From Chondrus crispus (lineage: Eukaryota; Rhodophyta; Florideophyceae; Gigartinales; Gigartinaceae), in the NCBI RefSeq assembly GCF_000350225.1, contig NW_005179249.1:742034-806033 (forward strand): DNA of 64,000 nt, written 5' to 3'. Both the position numbers and the translations under genes were made by a program. Positions 51,616 through 61,500 of this stretch are shown here, piece by piece; position 1 is the first letter of the stretch; each line of letters begins with the position of its first letter. The notes under the pieces were generated by a model. The model was given only the letters and a program-made list of their open reading frames with translations. It searched no databases and was not told the origin of the DNA.

Positions 51616-51937
51616 TGCCTGGCAGGCCGCGAACACAGTCCGACGGTCAAACAAAAAGACGAAAAACAACAGCAACAACAACAACTGCCGATGGCACGCG
51701 CTACGGAGCGTTCGAGACTCCCTTTCCCCTTGTGTGGGCTTGCGGCCCACGGTAGCTCAACTCCGACGGGGGGGTAAGGAAAGATGCCCGGCCCGGGAGG
51801 AAAATGGTGGTAGGGACTTATGAAGACTTGAGCGCTCGGCGAGTGCGGGTTGGGCTTGTCTACGAGAATGTAACCGCGGTTCGCTGGGTTGTAAGGCCAA
51901 TGCTCGACGAGCGTCTTCAGCACCTTGGGTATAATTC

Positions 51938-52190
51938 AAGGTCTTCGACGGGGGCTTGCTCAGCACTACCCGACGGGATCGTAATTGTGTAGCAGCGCTA
52001 CGACCGACGTGTTGCCCGATGGCTAGAAACACCCTCACCAGCGCGATCGCAATCGCGGTAGGTGGTACCAACTCTGTCTTATACAGTAAGACCTTCGACG
52101 GAGGCGTCGTCGCAACAGCCTTCCGACGGAACTTGAAACACTAGCAGCGCTACACGACGTGTTGCCCGATGGCTAAAACACCTACACCGG
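51938..52190 (+). repeat. Two diverged tandem units of about 150 bp
   Basis: Shared landmarks: TCTTCGACGGGGGC / CCTTCGACGGAGGC, AGCAGCGCTACG / AGCAGCGCTACA, and GACGTGTTGCCCGATGGCTA in both. Confidence 0.75.
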
Positions 52191-52422
52191 ATCGGTCGCA
52201 ACCGACTCCGATGGAACCAACACAATTAAGGGAAAGATAGAAATAGAAGTAGAGAAGAATAGGGAAATAAAGGAAAAAGAGAAAAGGGGACCCCCGAGCG
52301 CAAAGGATGCCGTAGGCTTAGGTAAAAGGGAGCGTCTTGGTAGAGACGGACTTCGACCAAGGCGACATTCAACTCTGGCAACTCGGGTTACCTTTACTGA
52401 CTTGGTCGTCAGAGGGCTAAGG

Positions 52423-52428
52423 TATATA
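52423..52428 (+). promoter_or_regulatory. TATA box upstream of the 575-residue ORF
   Basis: TATATA 333 bp before the ATG at 52756; a start near 52455 would fall beside TACAGTA. Confidence 0.4.
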
Positions 52429-52755
52429 TCGCCCCACCGGAGCCAGTACAGTAGCTCGCGGCGCTAGATCCTAGATCTAATGTAGTGTCAGCTAAATTAA
52501 TGCCAACTAATTAACTAAATAAAATAAAATAATTAAAAATTAAAACTGTGCAATTATTCACACGTGTGTCCCCCAAACCCGGACTACTTTTCATATCCAA
52601 ATATTTTCCTTTCTTTTCACCCCCCTTTCCAGGTGCGTATTGCACTACATATCCCCCATCTGAGCGTCCTTGCACATCGGCTACACTCCTTGATCTCCAA
52701 CTCCTTCTTCTCTTCTCGACCCCCTACTTTTCCATTCCTGGCCGACGGTCTCCGC

Positions 52756-54483
52756 ATGAGCAAGGACAAGACGAATCCCACGTGTCCTCCACCTCCTGAG
52801 CTCGCGGGCGAAAATACTGCCCGTCGGCGCACTGGTGTCGGCTTCGCGAACAAGTCTCGCGCTTCCTTCGACCTCCCCCCTATACCCCGACGCCCCCCTG
52901 ATTCGGACGTCTCCGTCCCGGCCTTTCATCCAGGTTATCATCCCTCTTGGGTAGCCCGCCACTACCCCTCGCTCGAAGAGCTACAGGACAAAATCATGCA
53001 CGAACATCCTTCCTTATTTGCCTCGGCCCAGTGGTTCTCCTCCGTGGGTATTCGCGACGTTTCTAAAATCGAACACCAATTCGCCGACGACGCGGGCATG
53101 CTCCCCGGTAATCTCCCGGTGCTTGCCATCCGCTCCTTTGACTGGCGAACCCGTATAGCAGTTCCGACTTCTATCCTACGTCATCCTCCCCCACGGGGCC
53201 GTTCCACTCTCTCCCTGCGGTTTATGGAGGCCGTATTCGCTCGGCTTGCCATCCCCATTTCCGACACCCTCATACCCTCGACATACGGTTGCGACACTTG
53301 GCGTTGTCGTACAGAGGGCGAACGCCTCTATTTGGACAATCTCATTGATATCACCTTTGGTGACCCTGCCGCCGAGGCGGATCGCCTGTGGCGAAACCGA
53401 CATACTGTCACATCCGATGCCATCTTCTGGACCGAACCCATTATCCCTTCGTATTTCCGTCATTTAAAACGCGCGGGTATTTTCTTTTTTCAGAACACAG
53501 TGCGTTTTGAACGGCGTATTCGGTATGATACGGGGTACTTCATCCGCTACGAAATGGTAGAGGCGCGCGAGATTTCCCGTCAGCATTATGCAAGTCGTTA
53601 CCAGCGCATCCCCTCATGGTGGAGCCAGTACGAGGTGAGTCAAGGCTTTTGGGCCGAAATGGGACCCATACTCACGTACTATGGCAGCTACCTGCGGGAT
53701 CCGCAACACGGGTTATGGGTGGTCTTCCTCACAGAGTGGTGCGTCAAAGTAGTTGCGACCCTCTTGTGGGAGACATATGATTGCTGGGGCCTGTGGCACC
53801 TCCCCGCGAAGCTGATAGCACAAATGCGTCTATTGGACTTCTCTGTCCCTCTGGGTGGCTCTGATTTCAATCGCGAAATACGCTCCCTCCTTGATACGAT
53901 CGAGGGCGTGGATTGGGACTGTGTCCCTCCGCAAAACTCCTCTCGATCCTTCAATCGCCAACGTCCCTCTTTCTCCCCTGGTCGAAACCACCCAGCCGCG
54001 GGCGACTTCGTGTGGTTCAACCCCTGGTCATCGACCCTCTGGTCAGCGTGGGAAGCTCAAACGAGCCGTCGATTCGGAAACCAAACACCGGTTCCCGACG
54101 TTACCCCCATCGCCACATCTGACCCCCGGGAGCTTCAAGTATGCTCCCGTCCTTCCTCTCCAATTCCTCCTCGATCGGCTGTCCCTGCTTCCCCGCGCGC
54201 AGCCCTGGCCTCTCCATCCTCGTCAAAGGCGCCCCCAGCTGTCGAAATTCCCTCGGCAGGCCACACCGAAACATTATCGGTGAGGGAAGTAATATCTCCC
54301 CCCCTGTCTCCAACAATTTCCAAAAATACCCACGACGTCACGAGCGTATACTGTGCCTTACTCCGTGCTCACGGTGTTGAGGGAGAGGCTCTGCAAGGAG
54401 CCTCGATTGACGACCTGCGAGTTTTGGCTCGCCTCGTGTCATCACTTCCAAAGGGCAAATCCTTTGGTAACCCTCCCGTCTGA
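52756..54483 (+). CDS. Unrecognised 575-residue protein, Trp/Tyr-rich core, possibly a transposable-element ORF
   Basis: From the ATG at 52756 (MSKDKTNPTC). Residues about 1-55 are Pro-rich. A dense, folded-looking core (about 60-400) is unusually rich in Trp, Tyr and Arg (FHPGYHPSWVARHYPSLEEL, STYGCDTWRCRTEGERLY, IPSWWSQYEVSQGFWAEMG, FLTEWCVKVVATLLWETYD). The tail is Ser/Pro-rich and ends with a short helix (YCALLRAHGVEGEALQG). There are no zinc knuckle, no TM and no catalytic motif that I know. Setting between retroelement remnants, an LTR-like upstream region and long pyrimidine tracts downstream suggest a retroelement or other repeat-borne ORF rather than a host gene. Intactness over 1.7 kb implies recent activity or selection. 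Confidence 0.6.
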   Translation: MSKDKTNPTCPPPPELAGENTARRRTGVGFANKSRASFDLPPIPRRPPDSDVSVPAFHPGYHPSWVARHYPSLEELQDKIMHEHPSLFASAQWFSSVGIRDVSKIEHQFADDAGMLPGNLPVLAIRSFDWRTRIAVPTSILRHPPPRGRSTLSLRFMEAVFARLAIPISDTLIPSTYGCDTWRCRTEGERLYLDNLIDITFGDPAAEADRLWRNRHTVTSDAIFWTEPIIPSYFRHLKRAGIFFFQNTVRFERRIRYDTGYFIRYEMVEAREISRQHYASRYQRIPSWWSQYEVSQGFWAEMGPILTYYGSYLRDPQHGLWVVFLTEWCVKVVATLLWETYDCWGLWHLPAKLIAQMRLLDFSVPLGGSDFNREIRSLLDTIEGVDWDCVPPQNSSRSFNRQRPSFSPGRNHPAAGDFVWFNPWSSTLWSAWEAQTSRRFGNQTPVPDVTPIATSDPRELQVCSRPSSPIPPRSAVPASPRAALASPSSSKAPPAVEIPSAGHTETLSVREVISPPLSPTISKNTHDVTSVYCALLRAHGVEGEALQGASIDDLRVLARLVSSLPKGKSFGNPPV

Positions 54484-57400
54484 GCTGACGGGCGCGACAC
54501 TTCCCTCGTGATAGCTTGTCGCATCTCTATCCTGCCTGCGTGACGCTGAATTTGCGACCTCGTCATGTCGCCTTTGATCCGTAAATTGAATTTTCCTGCG
54601 TGCTCCTTCGTCTCTTCGTTTCCTCCTCTTTTTCTCGTTGATACCCACCCCGTCATAATCACGGTGGCACCCTTGTACCTCCTTTCTCCTTCTCTTCACC
54701 TCGCTACATCCTCCTCTTTTTCTCTCTCCCCCTTTTTTTCTCTTTGTATACGCCCCGTCGCCGCGGTCGTATCTTCCTCTCTCCACTTTCCTTCTCTTTT
54801 CCTCGTTACATTTCCCTCCTCTTTTTTTGTTGGCGTACCGTCACCGCTGTCGCGTTCCTCTTTCCCGATGGTGCCGATCTTCCCTCTTATTGATAATCTG
54901 TTTTACTCCTCCCTTGAGTTGCCCCAAGGGGTCCAACAAATGACAGCGATCAGGACCCAAACTTGTCCCTCCATGCGCGTTCTTCTCTGCACACATGTCG
55001 CCCATTCGACCAATACGCAGAGGCTACCCAGGCTCTCACATATCTTCTCCCATCCTTTTGAGCTTGCTATAGCTATGTAGCGCCTCTAAAATAGAAAACG
55101 TTGTGTGGAGCCTCTTCAGTCTCCCTCAAATACTCTCAACGAGACCGGGTACGCGTTCGTCTACAGTATGACACAGAATGTCGCGCCCCTGTGATTGAAA
55201 CAATCGTGAGTGATAAAATTTCTCCTCGTTGTACTTGGTCTCCTGTCCACGACACTTCATCATGGTTACTGCGTAGGGCCGTGAGTTCAGTATTTCTTCG
55301 TCCCACGCTACCTTTTCCATCATCAGTTCATTCACTCCCCGCCTGGCATCTTCCATCACGTAGGCACACACTCGGCGTAGCGACGCTCTCTGTTACTTTG
55401 TCATTAATTGCGAGCGAACGACGACGGGGACGACCCCATTCGGCGTAATAACGGGATCTCATCTTAGAGGACTTCGAACGGGTCCCCCACGTAGGGGTTC
55501 TCCACTCGGCTTCCTTGGTCTTCGACCGCCTCATATAATGCATCGTCAAATCGTAGTTTCAACCACTCTACAGTACGCGAACCTCCTCGTCCTGTGCGTT
55601 GGGCATCAGCCCATTCGCTCGGAAGCCTTCAAGATTGAAGCACGCACCGGTGATCCTGTCAATGTTGCTCACTCGTCATTTCCCCATTTTCTACCTCGTT
55701 CCTATGAGGGCGGAAAACTGCCGTCCTCTTCGAGGACTTCCATCCTTCCAAATGCATCAATAAATAAAGCAAGAAATGGTATCGGGCAACCCCGCTGTCC
55801 GAGTGTACGGGGCGTCGCCCCCTTATATATTTATGTCTTCTTGTATGACGGCGTCTTGCTGCACACGTTGTCCTCGTATCGGAGGGACCCTTTTTCCCAT
55901 CAAGAGGGGGCTTCCCTCTTTCTCGCGACTGGGAACGAGCTTGAAAAGCATCGTCCCTTCGAATTTCCACTTTAAGTGGGAAAACAATGGCGACTGCGTC
56001 ACCAGTGCGACGATTGTGTTATTTGACCGTCCTTGTCTCTGCTCCCATACTGGGAAAGATTCCATTCGTGGTCGACCACGATCTCCGTGAGACAGGCCAT
56101 TCGTGCAATGCCTCTACTGTCTTCGTGCGTTGCATCCCGGTTCGGGTACATATCTAGTCCAAATAAAATTGAGCGTAGAGGCAGAACATGTCTCTCTGGT
56201 CCTCCATGGCGAGGGGGCTTGACAGTCCTCCTATAGTTGTGTCTTAGAGGGAGTTGGGGGATTTTGGTGATCGTGGGGAGCGTCGTCGCCCTTGCCAAGG
56301 CCACTCGCGACATCTTCGATCTTGGTATGTGGGGGACGCGTCCCTTGCCCCAGGCTTGAAAAACGACACTTCCATCTCCTCCCTGTGTTTCGTTGTACTT
56401 CACTGCCTTCGCAAAAAAAACAGATAGAAGGAGGACAGAAAGAAATAATAAAGTAGAAAGGTACGGGAATAGGGAGGGGAATCAGAGAAAAGAGGGGAAA
56501 AGGACATGAAAGGAAAAGGGAGGAACCCTTACGGTTGGTCGCTCGGGGTAAAAAAATTGACTTGAGCTGTGACATCGGCAGTCGTCAAGACCAACGGACT
56601 GATCGCCGTAATCAAGCTCGTCGAGCTACCCATTCTCTCCGCTGGAGTCGTTCTCGCCGCAGTGGTCCTCTAGGGCGTACGAGGAGGAGACTGGGGAGTG
56701 ACTCTCCGTCACCTCATAAATGAAGAAAGCAAATGCCGTTTCCCTTGTTTTTCTTTCCTTGGTTGCTGCCTCGCACGAGGAAGTCTTTCACGAAAATATT
56801 CGCGGTCTGGCGCAGGAGGGGGCAGCCTTCCTAGGCAAGTGTGTGCGACGACTTAAACGCGATCTTCCCTAAAGTCTGCATGTCATGTGCTCGTGTGGGA
56901 GGACCCTCCCGCTCGTCGAGCGTCGGTCTCTCAGTTCGCCAATCGTAGTCACCGCCTTTGAAGCGGGATCGGCGACGTCGTCGTTCGTGGTTGTGGTCGG
57001 CGTCGCGCGCGGGGGTGTGTAACATAGCAAGCGGCACCCCGTTCTCGCATGACCGACAAGTTCCGTACCTTCCCTTAATTTTGATTAAAATTTCGAAGAC
57101 TGACCAGTGTTCGATTTTCGATTTTCTCCGCCCGTCCAGCAGCTCCCTGCCGGCGTCCCCATTTTTTTGATTAAATCATGCCCCACGAGGGCGTATCACT
57201 GATCCAAGCGTCCCTTCACGTGCGCGCGGCGGCAGCGAGTGCATCCAAGGAGGTGTATTACCTCAGCCTGAGACTACAGTAAATTTTTCATTCCACGGCA
57301 TGGCCGGGCAGGCCATTTCATTCATGGGCGGGGGTCCCGGGCAAAATCGCTTAAGTTATTTCATTTCCCTTCTCCTCACTCTGAGGGATCTCGTTTCCGG

Positions 57401-58534
57401 CGACCGTCCTTACCCTCTCCCTCCGCGACGCGGTTCACCGCATCACTTCCAACTTGAGAGCCCCCGGGTGGGGATCATCCCCAATACAATTTCAACATTT
57501 CACTCGCGGTCTTATCGCGTCCCGCATCATTGACTTCCTCTTGATCAGCCTCCCTCGCATGTGCCTCTACATCAACTGCATCTTTTCCCCTTCTTCTCCC
57601 TCGACTCGAGGGTAACCCGCTCGTCTGCCTGACACAGCCCGCTATCCCTTAGAGAATACTGTAGTCTGTTCCTCCTTTCCCTGAACGGTAACACGACACA
57701 CACACGACTACAGCACTACGCTTTTCCTTCACTTACACCTTTCCAACTGCGTTCCGCGTTCTCCTGCCTTCCGCCGTCTGGTTTCTTCCAGACACTTACT
57801 CAATTAGGTACAGTCCGTCGTGCTCAGTTATTCGTAGAATACACTTCTTCCTCGGCCCGACGCACAGCGTATTAACTTGCTTACGATCGACGGCTCGCAC
57901 GGGACTAGGTACGCTCGTCCGAGGGTCGCCGAACGATAGGTGTTGTAGGGCTCATTCACCTTGGTCCGCGGTGCGGGTTCTTTCTCCCTGCGTCCTGTCA
58001 AGAGACAATCGAAAGCACACAAAAAGAAAAAAACAAAACAAAACAGAGTAGAACAAAACAAAAACAAAAGTAGTGGGTTACTGTGGTCAGGGGGTAAGTA
58101 AGTCCTCGATGAGGACGAAGGTCATGTAAAAGTACATGGTACAAAACAAGCGCGCGTCTTGCTCGGTCTTCAATCCAGCAGATCGACGGCGAACGTCCCC
58201 GGTGTGTGCCGTCGGCTGCGGGCGACAACAACAAAAAAAGTAATTATTTTGGATTATCTTGCTCTCCGAGGACGGGACACTGATCTCGATTGTCGTTTCG
58301 CGTGCATCCGTTGATGACGGGGTTGCGTCTTCCGGTAGGCTCAATGCCTCGTCCGGGGGCACCGCATCACTTCAAGTCCCCAAAACGCGTCGCTCGTCGT
58401 TCCCCTCTCGTGAAGGCGTTCCGCGTTCTCTTGCCTTGCTCCTCTCGCTCCGACTTTCCTTGCTTGCGGACCCCTTCTGCTCCAAATTTCTGACTCCTCC
58501 GTGTTCCATATCCTGCTGATTCTATTGACGATGA
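54484..58534. other. Long stretch without recognisable gene; pyrimidine-rich and repeat-like
   Basis: About 4 kb. 54600-54830 is a pyrimidine-rich low-complexity tract with recurring CCTCCTCTTTTTCTC-like units. A purine-rich run at 56420-56525 resembles that at 52225-52290. Several TACAGTA/TACTGTA heptamers occur (55162, 55569, 57275, 57657). The 3' LTR of the chromovirus at 58535 must lie in the right part, but I could not fix its ends. Confidence 0.45.
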
Positions 58535-61500
58535 CTATCCCACTCGCGCGTGCGCGACTTGCGGCGGCAAGGGTAACTTCTTTCTTCGGAAATACGTGAC
58601 GGCTGCACTGCGGGGTAATTGCTCAATGGGCTCCCACGTCGCGTCCTCGGGCGTATAACCGTACCATTCCACCTTGAGAATCAAATTACCATTTTGATAA
58701 TCGTGGTCGGCAACCCGATCGATTACGTATTCCGTATTCTCCGTTTCCACTCCTTTCTCTGAACTGTTCCCTTCCCCCTCCTGAAGATCTTCCAACTCGT
58801 CCTCTTCTCTGGACTTTCCGAAATCGCGTAGGTCCGGAGATGTCTCCGCTGTCGGCGCTTGACTAATTGGATTGTCCTGGTCCCCTGACGTAGGCGCACG
58901 GGTGTGAGGACATTCCTCGTCCTCCATTACCTCTCCTTCTTCGTTTAGCTCCGGCGCTCCCAGGAACTGTAGCGCTTGACGTAGGCCAGTTATCGGCGCA
59001 TAGTCCATCGGGCTTGAGGCTAACTCCACTCTGTCTCGCGATACGCGTTCCTCCTGATCGCCAATGGCAATGACTACCGTATGTTGATCCGATCTTTTAA
59101 CCTGATAAGGTCCTGTAGCGACTTGTGCCAGCTTGTGGTTCGGTTCGCTAGCCGTGCCCTGCTCCTTCCGAAGGAACGCGTAGGACCCCGGTGGGATCTC
59201 ATATTGCGGTTTGCGAAGGCGTGCGTCGAAATTTCGCTTGTACCGGGCTTGTTCCTTTCGCAAACTCCTATCGGCGCCTCGCATTAGGCTCTCCAACCAC
59301 GACTGCCATTTCAGGTAGTATGCTCGTGACGAGCTAAAGTTCTCCAAAGTTGGATGCGCTTGTAACGCAATGCTTCTCGGCGCCCGAGCTAACACCAGCT
59401 CGAAGGGCGCAATGTTCGTAGTTCGATGAACTTGTGTGTTGTATGCGAACGTCACAGCGTCACTAAACAAGTCCCAGTCCTTGGGATGCTCTCCAACATA
59501 TTTTCGCAACGCGGAAGTCAGCGTGCGGTTAAATCTCTCAACTTGGCCGTTGGCTTGCGGGTGGTACGTAGTCGTGAACACATTGCGTATGCCGAGAATT
59601 CGGCAGACATTCTGAAAGAACCGGGCCGTGAACTGTGTTCCATTGTCGGACAGCAGCTTGACCGGCGGTCCGTACACGAATACCCAATGGTGAACGAAGG
59701 CTTGTGCGATGTGCGCAGCTGATATCTTCTTCAACGGTACGGTTCGTACCAGTTTCGAGAATCGATCGCTGATCACGAGAATGTACCAATTTCCTCGTTT
59801 AGTTGTAATTAGCTTGCCGAGGATTTCGATGGCGACAAACTCCAGCGGAGCTTTGGGCGTGAACAGCTTCATTTCCTTCGTGTTTCTTCTTAACTTCACC
59901 CTTTCCCGCGCACATGCGGCGCAGTTCTTCGCGACTGCGTAGCAGTCTAGGGCCATCGTAGGCCAATAAAAATACCTTCTCAAAGTCTTGTAAAGTTTCC
60001 TGCCTCCCGGGTGGCCTGCCAATTTTGCGTAGTGGCTCAACCCTAGGACGCGGTCCCTTAACGATCGTGATATCAGCACTTGCACAAACTCCGCCGCAGT
60101 ACGGCATAGAGTTCCTTCGAGTTCCTCGGTCTCCATGCTGAACGTTCTCATCTTTCCGGCGTCCATTTCTTCCTTGATGCGGTTGCAGAAGGGGTCGACG
60201 GCTTGCTCGCGAATGAGCTCCTCCGGAGTGACAGCTTGGAATTGATCGAGGCGCTCAGGGGCGGTCCCCCCCTCAAGCGCGAGGATGTCGTCTAACCCGT
60301 CAAAACTGTCCTCGTCCTCCACCGTTCCCTCGGCCGGTTCGGCCATAAAGCATGGAATTTCGTCGTCGATTTCGTCGACGGTTTCTCCTGCTGTCCGTAA
60401 TCTTGACAGGGCATCGGCTTGGCTGTTAGCCTTGCCCCTCTTGTACTTGATTTCGAAATCAAATTCCGAGAGGCGGAGCCTCCATCGGATTAATCTTTCG
60501 CTGGGGTCGGTTACGTTCATCAACCACCTCAATGAGGCATGTTCGGTATACACAATGAAGTGCTCGCCATATAGATATGGTCTTAAAGTCTGTACGGCCC
60601 AAATTACCGCTAGACATTCTTTTTCTGATACGGAATAGTTTCTCTCGGCTGCGGCTAACGTTCTTGAAAAGAACTCGATGGGTTTACGTTGCGCATCCGG
60701 ATGTGTCTGAAATAATGCAGCGCCGATTTGATAGTCGCTTGCATCGGTGTCTACCGAGTATGGTAGGTTCTTCTTCGGCAGCGCCAACACCGGTGGCGCC
60801 AAGATGGCGTCCTTGAGCTTATGAAAAGCTTTTTCGCACGGTTCGTCGAATCCTTCCAACTGGACCGGTTGTCCCTTCTTCAACAGTTGATTGAGCGGAT
60901 GCGCGATTTTCGCATAATGCGGAACGAATCTGCGGTAGACATTACAGAGTCCCAAAAAGCTCCTGAGCTGGGTCTGCGTTTGAGGGTACCTCACTTGTTC
61001 CAATTCGACGGTTCGCGCAGCGTCCACTTCCAATGTACCTGGCCGAACGACATGGCCCAGGTACTTGATCTTTTCGACGAAAAATTCACACTTGCGAAGC
61101 TTGAGCTTCACACCTGCCTTCTCCAATACAGAAAGTATTTCATCCACGTGCACGATGTGCTCCTCCCACGACTTGCTAAAAATTATTATGTCGTCCAGAT
61201 ACACCAAACAGCACTTCCAACGGAACGGAGAGAGCAGGATATCCATTGCTCTCTGAAACGTCGCTGGCGCGTTAGTTAGCCCGAAGGGCATTCTTGAGAA
61301 GCGATACAGTCCTGAGTGACACGAAAATGCGGTCTTGTCGCGGTCGCGCTCAGGGATAGGCATCTGCCAATATCCCGAAATCGCGTCCAACGCGGAGAAA
61401 ACCTTGGTGTCACCAAGCGAGTCCAGGCACTCATCCATGCGCGGTAAAGGATACGTGTCCTTTACCGTCACCGCGTTTAACCGACGATAGTCTACGCAAA

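Larger units (their letters stand above)
51616..52755. promoter_or_regulatory. Repeat-bearing region with TATA box, upstream of the 575-residue ORF
   Basis: Composition changes sharply at about 51616. It contains two diverged copies of a unit with period about 150 bp (51938-52030 and 52088-52190), then a purine-rich run (52225-52290), TATATA at 52423-52428, TACAGTA at 52447 and an AT-rich leader (52490-52560). This looks like an LTR or promoter for the ORF at 52756. Confidence 0.4.
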
